The notes under the pieces are model-generated. The model saw only the letters and a list, made by a program, of their open reading frames with translations. It was not told the origin of the DNA and did no database searches. Below are positions 43,260 to 52,532 of a stretch of DNA of 53,455 bases, in pieces. Both the position numbers and the translations under genes were made by a program. The stretch covers positions 1-53,455 of the forward strand of contig WFNB01000002.1 in assembly GCA_015488755.1 (NCBI GenBank), given 5' to 3'. Source of the DNA: Gammaproteobacteria bacterium (GTDB taxonomy: Bacteria; Pseudomonadota; Gammaproteobacteria; GRL18). Position 1 is the stretch's first letter. Each line of letters begins with the position of its first letter.

Positions 43260-44222
43260 TTGACCAAACCCTCTTTAGAGCCAGCATTTAAGCCTTTTAG
43301 CAAAAGACAGGTGCGCGACTCATTTAATAATGCAGCAAAAACCTATGATAGCGCTGCTGTACTGCAACAGGAAGTATGTAAGCGCTTACTAGAGCGACTT
43401 GATTATATTAAAGTGACACCTCAGGTGATTATTGATATCGGTGCTGGTACAGGCCAGGGAACACGGGGTCTAAAAGACGCTTATCCCGATGCTCAGATCA
43501 TTGCCATGGATCTGGCCGATAAAATGTTGTTGGAAAATAGACAACAGTTACAGAAAAAAAACGGTTTTTTGGGGCAACTTAAACAGTGTTTTAAAGCCTC
43601 AAGCACTCACTTTGTCTGTGCTGATGCCGAAGCCTTACCTTTTGCTGATGCCAGTGTGGATATGATTTTTTCTAGCTTAACGATTCAGTGGTGTTTGGAT
43701 CTCAATGCCTTATTTAGCGAATTTCGCCGAGTCTTAAGCCCCGGTGGCCTGCTGATGTTTACCACATTAGGTGGCCAGACTTTATATGAATTACGTCAGA
43801 GCTGGTCTCAAGTCAGTGATAAAATCCATGTTAATCAGTTTGTTGATATGCATGATATTGGTGATATTCTTTATCATGTGCAACTTGAAAATCCGGTCAT
43901 GGATACGGATACCTTGGTATTGAACTATTCATCGGTGAAAAAAATCCTCCTTGATTTAAAAGGGGTCGGTGCGCATAATCAAAATTTGGGGCGAGCCAAT
44001 GGTCTCATGGGAAAAACACGTTTAAGTGGGATGTATCAGGCCTATGAACACTTTCGTACAGAGGCGGGGTTTCCTGCTTCCTATGAAGTGCTCTATGGTC
44101 ATGCATGGAATCCCAAAACCCCCATGCAAATGACTCAATCGGGTAGCGATAGCTCTGAGCAAGAAACCAGAATCTCTCTTGCCCAATTAAAAAACAATTT
44201 ACGAGTAAAAGAGCGCTCATGA
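43260..44222 (+). CDS. bioC: Malonyl-ACP O-methyltransferase
   Basis: The 320-aa SAM methyltransferase starts biotin synthesis by masking malonyl-ACP. 'RDSFNNAAKTYDSAAVLQQE' is typical of BioC; motif I is VIIDIGAGTGQGTRGL, with 'RRVLSPGGLLMFTTLGG'. The start must be TTG (43260), as no ATG fits. At 320 aa it is longer than E. coli BioC (about 250 aa), because of inserts and the C-terminus. Its stop overlaps the bioD start (ATGA). Confidence 0.9.
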   Translation: MTKPSLEPAFKPFSKRQVRDSFNNAAKTYDSAAVLQQEVCKRLLERLDYIKVTPQVIIDIGAGTGQGTRGLKDAYPDAQIIAMDLADKMLLENRQQLQKKNGFLGQLKQCFKASSTHFVCADAEALPFADASVDMIFSSLTIQWCLDLNALFSEFRRVLSPGGLLMFTTLGGQTLYELRQSWSQVSDKIHVNQFVDMHDIGDILYHVQLENPVMDTDTLVLNYSSVKKILLDLKGVGAHNQNLGRANGLMGKTRLSGMYQAYEHFRTEAGFPASYEVLYGHAWNPKTPMQMTQSGSDSSEQETRISLAQLKNNLRVKERS

Positions 44223-44890
44223 AAGCCTATTTTATTACGGCCACAGATACCGATGCAGGTAAAACCTTTATCAGCACGCAACTATTAAGCTATTGGCATG
44301 CACAGGGGTATAAAGCACTGGGCTTTAAACCGGTGGCCAGTGGTTGTCAGCAAACGGAACAGGGCTTACGCAATGACGATGCTGTGCAAATACAAGCTGC
44401 ATCCAATGTCTCACTCGCCTATGAAACAATTAATCCTTACGCCTTTGTCCCCGCAATAGCTCCCCATATTGCTGCTGAACAAGCCGGAGTGCATATTAAC
44501 CTGACAAGGATTACACAGACTATTTTAGCTTATCAAAGCCAAGTGGATCGCTTATTAGTTGAAGGTGTTGGTGGCTGGGCTGTGCCATTGAATCAAACAG
44601 AATCAGTTGCTGAACTTGCGAAGGCGTTGGGCTTTCCTGTTATTTTACTTGTTAAGTTACAGCTAGGCTGTATTAACCAAGCATTGCTGAGTGCACAAGC
44701 CATTTTGCATTCAGGTGTAAAAATAGCCGGTTGGATTGCTAATAATTGCCATAAAAATACTGTTATGCAGTCTCAAGATGAGACTATTTTAGCCATTCAA
44801 CAACGCCTCGAAGCTCCTTTATTGGGTGTTATTCCTTATGTATCTGAGCAAGATAATTTTCTTATCAGTGATTATATTGATTTAGAGTAG
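44219..44890 (+). CDS. bioD: Dethiobiotin synthetase
   Basis: The 223-aa ATP-dependent carboxylase/ring-closing enzyme has P-loop 'ATDTDAGKTFISTQLLSYW', 'GFKPVASGCQ', RNDDAVQ and 'LLVEGVGGWAVPLNQTESVA'. It completes the set bioB-F-H-C-D. Confidence 0.95.
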   Translation: MKAYFITATDTDAGKTFISTQLLSYWHAQGYKALGFKPVASGCQQTEQGLRNDDAVQIQAASNVSLAYETINPYAFVPAIAPHIAAEQAGVHINLTRITQTILAYQSQVDRLLVEGVGGWAVPLNQTESVAELAKALGFPVILLVKLQLGCINQALLSAQAILHSGVKIAGWIANNCHKNTVMQSQDETILAIQQRLEAPLLGVIPYVSEQDNFLISDYIDLE

Positions 44891-45010
44891 TGGCAATAGT
44901 GATTTATTTAGGTTGAAACCTTATATTGAGCCCCCCAAATACCAAAGAGATGACTGTCAGGCCAAATACCAGTAAAATCGCTTTCTCATTTTGCCAAGTT
45001 TGGAAATAAT

Positions 45011-45529
45011 ATGTTTAAGATTGAAGAGATTGACCCCGTTTACTATCGAAAGCAGACCCGTAAATCAACCCTGATCATTATGGGAATATTTATTATCATT
45101 GGCTTCATGACTGCTAGATATACGGTCATCTACTTTGGTGAAGGTTCAACTAATCACATGGTTCTCAATTTTCTGGGTGCATTTGTTGGTTTGCTGATCA
45201 CATTCTGGATAGTCAATACTTTTTTTAAAGATGCTAACTGGATGAAAGAAGCCATGTACGCATGGCGTTTAAAGCGCCACATAATGACTATTTATAATGT
45301 GATGCCTCATCTTCAAGAAGCCTCTGAGCGAGGAGATATTGAAGCCATAAAAATTCTTCGTTTTTATCAGCTGGCAACCGAGCAAATGTATAGGTTGGAC
45401 AACAATAGTCACGAGTTGATTGAGTTGAGAAGCCAAATGCAAGAACTCGAATCTAAAATGAAAGAGATGGGTATAGAGGAAAACCAAACTGAACTTGATA
45501 TAAAATCAGTGGATGTTTACCGCAAGTAA
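45011..45529 (+). CDS. DUF3087 two-helix membrane protein
   Basis: The 172-aa protein has two membrane segments (about 20-40 and 49-70) and a helical cytosolic tail with MKEAMYAWRLKRHIMTIYNV. The start 'MFKIEEIDPVYYRKQTRKST' is typical of the DUF3087 family in gammaproteobacteria. Function unknown. It has a separate start after a 120-bp gap from bioD. Confidence 0.75.
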   Translation: MFKIEEIDPVYYRKQTRKSTLIIMGIFIIIGFMTARYTVIYFGEGSTNHMVLNFLGAFVGLLITFWIVNTFFKDANWMKEAMYAWRLKRHIMTIYNVMPHLQEASERGDIEAIKILRFYQLATEQMYRLDNNSHELIELRSQMQELESKMKEMGIEENQTELDIKSVDVYRK

Positions 45530-45856
45530 ACTAAGCCTTTAAGGGCAGAAGTCTCGTTAGGCGATCTGAACAATAAGCCCCCCAGTCTTTTGTTTCTAAT
45601 CTGGTCTAGTCTACAAGTGAGTCTGAAGGTTCAAATATGCCACTATGAGTTTCTGGTATAGAAGAAAATAAGAATTCTATGGTTGGTATTGACATAAATA
45701 AATTTTATTTATCACCTCAAATCAAAGAAATCATAATAACTATTGATGGTACAATCATTATTCAAGGTGGTGAAATAGGTCAAATAATTGTGCTTAAGCC
45801 ATTCTTTGAAAACTCAGAAATATCATAATTGATTAAGCAGTAATAAAATTATTTTT
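45530..45856. other. 327-bp gap containing one doubtful small ORF
   Basis: Apart from the 49-codon ORF listed next, no RNA gene or strong repeat was seen. 'AGCCCCCCA' occurs near 45583 and once just after bioD; this is probably not meaningful. Confidence 0.4.
45679..45828 (+). CDS. Doubtful 49-aa ORF
   Basis: MVGIDINKFYLSPQIKEIII…EIGQIIVLKPFFENSEIS has a coding-like composition (beta-rich, charged) but no good ribosome binding site. It could be a remnant of a larger gene or a small protein. No family recognised. Confidence 0.25.
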   Translation: MVGIDINKFYLSPQIKEIIITIDGTIIIQGGEIGQIIVLKPFFENSEIS

Positions 45857-46318
45857 TTAGCCCCCTGAAAAGCCTTGTTGGCGCCATGCTTCGTAACTAA
45901 TAATTGCCACGGCATTAGACAGATTTAAGCTACGACTATTGGGCATCATCGGAATCCGTAAACGTTGCTCTGGGGCAATGCTCTGCATAACGTCATCAGG
46001 CAAACCATGTGTTTCAGAACCAAAAAGCAAAATATCCCCTTTTTGATAGGCTAATTGATCATGAGCTCTGCTTCCCTTCGTGGTACAGGCCAAAATTCGG
46101 TGCCCCTGTAAGGTTGATAAAAAATCATTATAACTAGCATGACGACTGACATTCGCTAAATCATGGTAATCCAAACCCGCACGGCGTAGTTTCTTCTCTT
46201 CAAAGTCAAAGCCTAGCGGCTCAATTAGATGTAGAGCACAGCCATTATTTGCTGCTAAGCGAATAATATTACCTGTATTAGGGGCAATTCTTGGCTCATA
46301 AAGAGCAATGTGAAACAT
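45857..46318 (-). CDS. trmL: tRNA (cytidine/uridine-34 2'-O)-methyltransferase
   Basis: The 153-aa SPOUT-fold enzyme has [19 protein letters not shown], '[18 protein letters not shown]' and '[20 protein letters not shown]', the trefoil-knot SAM site. It methylates the wobble base of tRNA-Leu isoacceptors. It sits 28 bp downstream of murI on the same strand. Confidence 0.93.
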   Translation of the reverse strand: MFHIALYEPRIAPNTGNIIRLAANNGCALHLIEPLGFDFEEKKLRRAGLDYHDLANVSRHASYNDFLSTLQGHRILACTTKGSRAHDQLAYQKGDILLFGSETHGLPDDVMQSIAPEQRLRIPMMPNSRSLNLSNAVAIISYEAWRQQGFSGG

Positions 46319-46345
46319 AATATTTACCTTAGAATTTTTCTAGGA

Positions 46346-47137
46346 TTATAAATCAAATGGCATCACAGCGACATCAATCGACAGTAAATGATAAATAGTA
46401 GCCTTTGTTTGCTCAGTAGAGCCACTGCTTAAATACTGTACAGAACCAACACTTGAATGGCTTCTTAATTCTTCTTGTGCCAACACCCGCTTAAGTTGTT
46501 CAGCAATAGCATGGCTAGTATCAATAAGCTTAATTGAGTTATCAGTCATTTTCTGAATTAGGTGTTTTATAAAGGAATAATGGGTACAGCCAAGAACAAT
46601 GGTATCAATATGTTTATTGTGTAAGGCATCCAGATAAATCCGTAATAAACGATGTATTTCTGGTGTATCCAGTGCTCCGGCTTCGATTTGATCAGCCAAC
46701 CCTGGGCAGGCTTGACTATGTATCTGCACTTGCTGTGAAAAGCGCTTACAAAGCTCATGGTAGCGGGTGCTGGCAAGTGTGGTGCTAGTTGCCATAATAC
46801 CAATATGACCATTTCTGGTTTGTCTAATAGCAGGTTTTATGCCTGGTTCAACACCAATAAAAGGCAGCTCATATTGCTGACGGAAATGCTCTATAATGGC
46901 TGCTGTAGCCGTATTACAAGCAATAACAATGGCTTTGACACCCTGAGAAATAAAATAATCTATAATGATCTGTGAACGTTGTTTAACATGCTCATTTGTT
47001 TTACACCCATAGGGGGCGTGACCATTATCAGCAATATAAATAATCGTTTCATTAGGCAATAATTGCTGAATATGTTGCAGTACCGATAGACCACCTACCC
47101 CAGAATCAAAAATACCAATAGCCTGATTATTTTTCAT
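46346..47137 (-). CDS. murI: Glutamate racemase
   Basis: The 263-aa enzyme makes D-glutamate for peptidoglycan. GIFDSGVGGLSVLQ (substrate site), VIACNTATAA (first Cys) and 'TIVLGCTHYSFI' (second Cys) are intact, unlike those of the racemase-superfamily gene at 25.6 kb. Confidence 0.93.
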   Translation of the reverse strand: MKNNQAIGIFDSGVGGLSVLQHIQQLLPNETIIYIADNGHAPYGCKTNEHVKQRSQIIIDYFISQGVKAIVIACNTATAAIIEHFRQQYELPFIGVEPGIKPAIRQTRNGHIGIMATSTTLASTRYHELCKRFSQQVQIHSQACPGLADQIEAGALDTPEIHRLLRIYLDALHNKHIDTIVLGCTHYSFIKHLIQKMTDNSIKLIDTSHAIAEQLKRVLAQEELRSHSSVGSVQYLSSGSTEQTKATIYHLLSIDVAVMPFDL

Positions 47138-47182
47138 AAGCGTACTGAGTGAGATTCTTATTCATAACAGACCCAATACATC

Positions 47183-48181
47183 CTACTCTGTTGTATATTC
47201 TCGTGTGAGTAAGTTTTGTACTGCCTGCTGAGGGGCGACACCCTGATATAACACCTGATAAACCTGTTCGACAATCGGCATTTCAATTCCTATTTCTTGC
47301 GCTAAAGAATGGATTTGTTGAGCAGCCTGCACACCTTCAACCACTTGTTGAATTTCTTTTTGCGCCTGTGCAATGGATTTGCCCGCACCAATTGCTAGCC
47401 CCATGCGACGGTTTCTGGACTGGTTATCTGTGCAGGTCAGTAATAAATCCCCCAAACCGGATAAGCCCATCATGGTTTGGTTTTCACCGCCCATTTTTTT
47501 GGATAAGCGAGAGATTTCATTTAAACCACGGGTAATTAAGGCAGAACGAGTATTGGCACCATAACCAAGGCCATCCGCAATACCGGCTGCAATGGCCATA
47601 ACATTTTTAGCGGCACCGCCGACTTCCAAGCCAATAATATCTTGACTGATATAAGGTCGTAATGTTGCATTGCATAATAATGCAGCCAGATGTTGTGCAT
47701 ACTCTTTGTTATTAGCAGCAATGGTTAGTGCTGTTGGTAAACCCATAGCCACTTCTGTGGCAAATGTTGGCCCAGAAATAACAGCTTGATTAGTAAGTTG
47801 GGGGAAAATTTTATTAACAATTTGGTGTAATAGCTGATGGCTATCAGGTTCCAAGCCTTTGGTTGCCCAACTAAGATTGCTTAGTTGAGGCTTAAGCGCT
47901 TGTATCTGCAATAAGGTATCACGAAAAGCATGGCTCGGTACGACGAGTAATAACTCATCACTAGCAGATAGTGCATTTGCTAGGTTGCTGCTAAGCTGTA
48001 AATTTTCTGGGAAAGGGATATTAGGTAAAAAAAAATGGTTTTCTTGTGCCTTCTGCATGGCAGCAATTTTTTCTTTGTTTCTCCCCCAAAGCAAAACATC
48101 ATGACCATTTTTAGCCAATAAAATAGCCAGTGCTGTGCCCCATGAGCCAGCACCTAAAACTGTTATGTTTTGTTTTGCCAT
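47183..48181 (-). CDS. gpsA: NAD(P)-dependent glycerol-3-phosphate dehydrogenase
   Basis: The 332-aa enzyme makes sn-glycerol 3-phosphate for phospholipids. The Rossmann start is VLGAGSWGTALAILLAKNGH, with 'WATKGLEP', 'GPTFATEVAMGLPTA' and the catalytic Lys region 'VGGAAKNVMAIAAGIADG'. It follows secB by 15 bp, the gene pair conserved in gammaproteobacteria. Confidence 0.95.
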   Translation of the reverse strand: MAKQNITVLGAGSWGTALAILLAKNGHDVLLWGRNKEKIAAMQKAQENHFFLPNIPFPENLQLSSNLANALSASDELLLVVPSHAFRDTLLQIQALKPQLSNLSWATKGLEPDSHQLLHQIVNKIFPQLTNQAVISGPTFATEVAMGLPTALTIAANNKEYAQHLAALLCNATLRPYISQDIIGLEVGGAAKNVMAIAAGIADGLGYGANTRSALITRGLNEISRLSKKMGGENQTMMGLSGLGDLLLTCTDNQSRNRRMGLAIGAGKSIAQAQKEIQQVVEGVQAAQQIHSLAQEIGIEMPIVEQVYQVLYQGVAPQQAVQNLLTREYTTE

Positions 48182-48196
48182 GCGAGTATCAGCCTT

Positions 48197-48685
48197 TTAG
48201 TGAACCGCTGTGTCTTCACCCGATGTTTCGCTATTGCTCTGTTGTTGTAAGTGCTGGGCATAAACAGCATCAAAATTAACAGGCTGTAAAACCAGTTGTG
48301 GGAAACCACCCTTATTAACAAGCTCAGAAATAACTTCACGCACATAAGGAAATAAAATATTAGGACAATAGCTACCTAACATGCCATCCTGCTGCTGTTT
48401 TTCAAAGCCTGTTACATTAAAAATACCCGCTTGTTCAACCTCAGCAAGAAAAGCTGTTTTTTCTTTTACTTTAACAGTAATGGTTACCGTTAAGACCACT
48501 TCAAAGACACCCTCTGCAAGAGGATTAACCGCTGTATGCAAATCCATTTTCATTTCTGGTTGCCAGTCTTCGGTAAACATTTGAGGTGAGTTGGGTGTCT
48601 CAAAGGAGATATCTTTACAATAAATTTTCTGAATGACAAATTGTGGTTCCGCTTGCTCGTTGCTTGCTTCTTGTGTCTCTGACAT
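48197..48685 (-). CDS. secB: Protein-export chaperone SecB
   Basis: The 162-aa tetrameric chaperone holds preproteins unfolded for SecA. Hallmarks: '[20 protein letters not shown]' and [20 protein letters not shown]. It lies in the conserved grxC/secB/gpsA neighbourhood, here with trxC between grxC and secB. Confidence 0.95.
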   Translation of the reverse strand: MSETQEASNEQAEPQFVIQKIYCKDISFETPNSPQMFTEDWQPEMKMDLHTAVNPLAEGVFEVVLTVTITVKVKEKTAFLAEVEQAGIFNVTGFEKQQQDGMLGSYCPNILFPYVREVISELVNKGGFPQLVLQPVNFDAVYAQHLQQQSNSETSGEDTAVH

Positions 48686-48725
48686 GATAAGTCCTAATTT
48701 GCTAATGTATAAAATTACGTGATGA

Positions 48726-49160
48726 CTAAATTGTTTGCTCTACCCAACGGATTAAACTGCTTTGATCCATAGCACCTGCTTGGCGAGCAATTTCTTTACC
48801 GTGATGAAATAGGGCAATGGTTGGAATGTTCCGAATGGCGAACTGGGCAGCAAGTGCCTGTTCTTGCTCTGTATTTACTTTAACTAAGGCTACTTTATAT
48901 TGAAAGTGTTGAGCAACTTGTGCAAATACAGGTGCCATCATTTTACATGGACCACACCACGGTGCCCAAAAATCAACCAATACGGGTCGATCATTTTTTT
49001 CAATATGTTTATTAAAACGCAAGGCATTGAGTTCAATCGGCTTGCCGGGTAATAGCAGAGTTTGGCACTTACCGCACTTAGCGCCAGCAGCTAATTTATC
49101 CTTAGGGATACGATTGATTCCATCACAATGAGGACAAACAATATGCATAGATTGGCTCAT
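48726..49160 (-). CDS. trxC: Thioredoxin 2
   Basis: The 144-aa protein has an N-terminal zinc ribbon (CPHC…CGKC, about 9-35) followed by a thioredoxin domain with WCGPC ('[16 protein letters not shown]') and cis-Pro NIPTIALF. It is a cytosolic reductase tied to oxidative stress in E. coli. Confidence 0.93.
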   Translation of the reverse strand: MSQSMHIVCPHCDGINRIPKDKLAAGAKCGKCQTLLLPGKPIELNALRFNKHIEKNDRPVLVDFWAPWCGPCKMMAPVFAQVAQHFQYKVALVKVNTEQEQALAAQFAIRNIPTIALFHHGKEIARQAGAMDQSSLIRWVEQTI

Positions 49161-49193
49161 ATTGATAACTCCTTAACTTGAAATAAAATACCG

Positions 49194-49466
49194 TTAAGCG
49201 GGGAAAAGTAGTTGATCCAACTTATCGGCTGCTTCTGTGGCAAAGAGATCATCGCAGCCACCCACATGAGTGCTGCCAATAAAAATTTGTGGCACTGAGG
49301 TCACACCATTACTTTTTTGGATCATTTCTGCGCGTAACTCTGGCTGTGCAGCAACATCAATTTCATTGTATGAAACTTCTTTAGCATTAAGTAAGCCCTT
49401 GGCTCTTACGCAATAAGGACAATAGGGGGTAATATAAATGGTAATATCAGCTTGTTGTTTAGACAT
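49194..49466 (-). CDS. grxC: Glutaredoxin 3
   Basis: The 90-aa protein has active site CPYC ('YITPYCPYCVRAKGLL'), glutathione-binding TSVPQIFIG and GGCDDL. Standard length; it starts 3 bp after the rhodanese stop. Confidence 0.93.
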   Translation of the reverse strand: MSKQQADITIYITPYCPYCVRAKGLLNAKEVSYNEIDVAAQPELRAEMIQKSNGVTSVPQIFIGSTHVGGCDDLFATEAADKLDQLLFPA

Positions 49467-49469
49467 GGA

Positions 49470-49886
49470 TCAACCCTTTTTCATTGGTAAGTTATCTTTT
49501 TCCCAAGCCAGCACACCACCACGTAAGTTGTGCACTTTCTCAAAACCCTGCTTCTTTAAAATACCACAGGCTCTACCTGAGCGACTGCCTGAACGGCAAC
49601 CTAAAATAATATTTTTATTTTTGTACTTTTCTAACTCACTTGCTCGTGATGCCAGTGCGCCCAGTGGAATATGGATAGAATCTGAAATATGGCCTTCTTG
49701 AAATTCTTTATCTTCTCGTACATCAACCACCACGCTGCCATTTTCATGGCTCATTAAAAGCACCGCCTGCTGAGGGCTGATATCATAGCTGGAGTTAATA
49801 AAAGAATGAATGATCATACCCAGTAGAAAACACCACAAGATAATCATAACCCAATTATTTGTCACAAATTCGTTTAAATGTTCCAT
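49470..49886 (-). CDS. Membrane-anchored rhodanese (YibN-like)
   Basis: The 138-aa protein has one N-terminal helix (about 11-30) and then a rhodanese domain with VVDVREDKEFQEGHI and active site GCRSGSRSGRACGIL. In E. coli the equivalent yibN is also next to grxC-secB-gpsA. Confidence 0.88.
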   Translation of the reverse strand: MEHLNEFVTNNWVMIILWCFLLGMIIHSFINSSYDISPQQAVLLMSHENGSVVVDVREDKEFQEGHISDSIHIPLGALASRASELEKYKNKNIILGCRSGSRSGRACGILKKQGFEKVHNLRGGVLAWEKDNLPMKKG

Positions 49887-50257
49887 TATTTTATCTACCG
49901 TATAGCGCTTAATAAAGGTTCTAACACTCTATCTGGGATTATGTTTGTGCTGAACTGTGTTGAAAAAAGGGCTAGCATAGCAAAAACCAACTCATAAGAA
50001 AAACCAAAAATGTATTTTCTAAGATAAATCGGTTTAACATTGCTTTAACAAAGGGTGCTATCGCTAAAACAGAGGAGTTAAATAAAACCTATAGGAAAAT
50101 TCAGGCACATGATGAAGCTTTGCCTATATTTTATAGAGCAGAAGAACAGGTATCAGTATGATATAACCACACTTAATGCTGAATACTCAGCCATGCACAA
50201 AATCAGACATACCCAACCTAGAGATACTATGGCTAGTACACAACTGAATAATTATAA
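49887..50257. other. 371-bp gap between yibN-like and ArsR-type genes
   Basis: No start-to-stop gene was seen. One plus-strand frame stays open from about 49973 to a TGA at 50159-50161 and ends 'TEELNKTYRKIQAHDEALPI' plus 12 residues; it has no ATG and could be a decayed gene end. The rest is AT-rich promoter-like DNA for the leftward operon. Confidence 0.35.
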
Positions 50258-50626
50258 CTAAGCAATCGTGCAAAATACGTCTCTCATCATACCAATAAGG
50301 CGTAATGTTCTAGCATCACCCACACGATAGTACACTCTATTGGCATCTTTTCGAGAAGCAAGAATACCTTTATCTCTTAAGATGGCTAAGTGTTGTGAAA
50401 TATTGCTTTGCGAGGTACCAACTTTTTCAACAATATCTTGAACACTAATTTCTGCATCACCCAGAGTACATAATATTTTTAGACGCAGGGGGTGAGACAT
50501 TGCTTTTAGTGAGCGAGAAGCTCGATCAATATCTTCATCACGGGACATTAAATCCATATTCATATCACAGCAGTCTGTTTCACTGGTGTTAGTTTGGTTG
50601 CTATTAATTGGGTCACCCATATTCAT
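50258..50626 (-). CDS. ArsR-family winged-helix regulator
   Basis: The 122-aa regulator has core 'AMSHPLRLKILCTLGDAEIS' and recognition helix 'TSQSNISQHLAILRDKGIL', then RVYYRVGD. The N-terminal tail has an adjacent Cys-Cys (DCCDMNMD), a possible sensor, but lacks the classic ELCVCDL metal site. The target is unknown; no ars operon is adjacent. Confidence 0.85.
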   Translation of the reverse strand: MNMGDPINSNQTNTSETDCCDMNMDLMSRDEDIDRASRSLKAMSHPLRLKILCTLGDAEISVQDIVEKVGTSQSNISQHLAILRDKGILASRKDANRVYYRVGDARTLRLIGMMRDVFCTIA

Positions 50627-50926
50627 ATATTCCTAGTTTTTCACTAATATAACAATAGAAGTATACAGTAATATTAGAAAAAAAAAGCTCTTTATTGAAA
50701 ATAAATAGGGTTATTTAAGGTAAAAACCTTCTTTTTCTGCAAAAAACCACTATTTAAGTATTAAATAATAGCTAATGCTTGCCCTAATAATAGATAATAA
50801 CCACCGTCTCGGTAGACAAGCTTTAAAGAAACATAAAGAATTTCTTTATTAGCGTCCCTAAAATAACTTATTATATTGCCTATCAATGACAATATTATTA
50901 ACACTTAATTGAACACCATAGAAACT
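50627..50926. other. 300-bp gap upstream of gpmI
   Basis: Divergent promoter region of the ArsR-type and gpmI genes. Only a small hairpin stands out (AAGGT/ACCTT near 50717-50730, followed by CTTTTT). Nothing else was seen. Confidence 0.4.
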
Positions 50927-52495
50927 ATGTCAAAAATACCAAAACCACTTGCACTGATTATATTGGATGGTTGGGGCTACTCCGAAGATCCAAACCATAA
51001 TGCAATTATTGAAGCCAAAACACCTGTGTTTGATAAATTATGGAAAAAAAATCCCCATACACTCATCAAAGCATCTGGGGCAGATGTCGGCCTGCCTGCC
51101 GGACAAATGGGCAACTCTGAAGTAGGTCACTTAAATATTGGCTCTGGCCGTGTGGTTTATCAGGAATACACTCGTGTCAGTCGCGCGGTAAGAACAGGTT
51201 CTTTTTTTACTAACTGTACACTGACAGAAGCCGTTGATAAGGCTCTGGAAAACAATTCTGCTATTCACATTATGGGCTTACTCTCCACCGGAGGTGTGCA
51301 TAGCCATGAAGAACATATTCATGCCATGGTTAAATTGGCCACCGAACATAAAGTAAAAAAAGTCTATCTACATGCATTTCTTGATGGTCGGGATACCCCC
51401 CCAAAAAGTGCTAAAAAATCCATTAAAGCCATGCAAGCTATTTTTGATGAGCAAGGCGGTGGTCAATTTGCTTCCATTGTTGGTCGTTACTATGCTATGG
51501 ATCGTGACCATCGTTGGGAGAGAGTAAAATATGCCTACGATGCCATTGCCGATGGCAATTCTGAATTTACTTCGCATACGGCATTAGAAGCATTGGAAAC
51601 GGCCTACCAACGTGGGGAAACAGATGAATTTGTAAAATCCACTTGCATTATCCCAAAAGGTGGATCCGCCATACGTATTGAGAATGATGATGTCATGTTT
51701 TTTATGAATTATCGTTCTGATCGTGCCCGTCAAATTACCAGAGCATTTACTGAGGATAGATTTGAAGCATTTAAACGTGATCGACAATTTAAATTAGCAG
51801 AGTTTGTTAGTTTAACAGAATATTCTTCAAAATTTGAAAACCCAGTGGCCTTTCCTTCTGAACGCCTTACTAATGTGTTTGGTGAATATATTTCCAAATT
51901 AGGCATGCATCAATTACGCATTGCTGAAACAGAGAAATATGCCCATGTTACCTTTTTCTTTAATGGGGGTATCGAAGAGCCATTCCCTGATGAAGATCGC
52001 ATTTTGGTTAACTCTCCTGATGTTGCTACCTATGATTTACAACCGGAGATGAATGCCCCCAAACTAGCTAAAAAATTAGTTCATGCCATCAAATCAGCAC
52101 AATACGATGTCATTATTTGTAATTTTGCCAACCCTGATATGGTTGGGCACACGGGTAATGAAAAGGCAGCAATCAAGGCCATTGAAGCGCTTGATGGTAT
52201 TATTGGCCAAGTTATTAAAGCCATCAATAAAGCAGGTGGAGAAGCATTAATTACTGCCGATCATGGTAATGCTGAACTCATGCTTGATGAAGAAACCGGC
52301 CAAGCCCACACCGCTCATACCTGTAATCCTGTGCCTTTTCTTTACATTGGTCGAGATGCAACTATGGCTGAGACTGGAGCATTATCTGATATTGCCCCAA
52401 CTATGCTATATCTTATGGATATTGAAATTCCAATTGAAATGAACGGTCAATCTTTGGTCACGCTTGCTAAAGATGTTGAATCACAAGAACAATAG
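50927..52495 (+). CDS. gpmI: 2,3-bisphosphoglycerate-independent phosphoglycerate mutase
   Basis: The 522-aa Mn-dependent enzyme of glycolysis has the metal site LIILDGWGYSEDPNHNAI, the phospho-Ser in GNSEVGHLNIGSGR, and 'ITADHGNAELM' with 'AHTAHTCNPVPF'. ATG 50927 (MSKIPKPLALI) fits the family better than TTG 50909. It is followed by envC, as in many gammaproteobacteria. Confidence 0.95.
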   Translation: MSKIPKPLALIILDGWGYSEDPNHNAIIEAKTPVFDKLWKKNPHTLIKASGADVGLPAGQMGNSEVGHLNIGSGRVVYQEYTRVSRAVRTGSFFTNCTLTEAVDKALENNSAIHIMGLLSTGGVHSHEEHIHAMVKLATEHKVKKVYLHAFLDGRDTPPKSAKKSIKAMQAIFDEQGGGQFASIVGRYYAMDRDHRWERVKYAYDAIADGNSEFTSHTALEALETAYQRGETDEFVKSTCIIPKGGSAIRIENDDVMFFMNYRSDRARQITRAFTEDRFEAFKRDRQFKLAEFVSLTEYSSKFENPVAFPSERLTNVFGEYISKLGMHQLRIAETEKYAHVTFFFNGGIEEPFPDEDRILVNSPDVATYDLQPEMNAPKLAKKLVHAIKSAQYDVIICNFANPDMVGHTGNEKAAIKAIEALDGIIGQVIKAINKAGGEALITADHGNAELMLDEETGQAHTAHTCNPVPFLYIGRDATMAETGALSDIAPTMLYLMDIEIPIEMNGQSLVTLAKDVESQEQ

Positions 52496-52532
52496 TCCAA
52501 TCATAACTCAGGCATTGCTTTTTTTAAAAGCC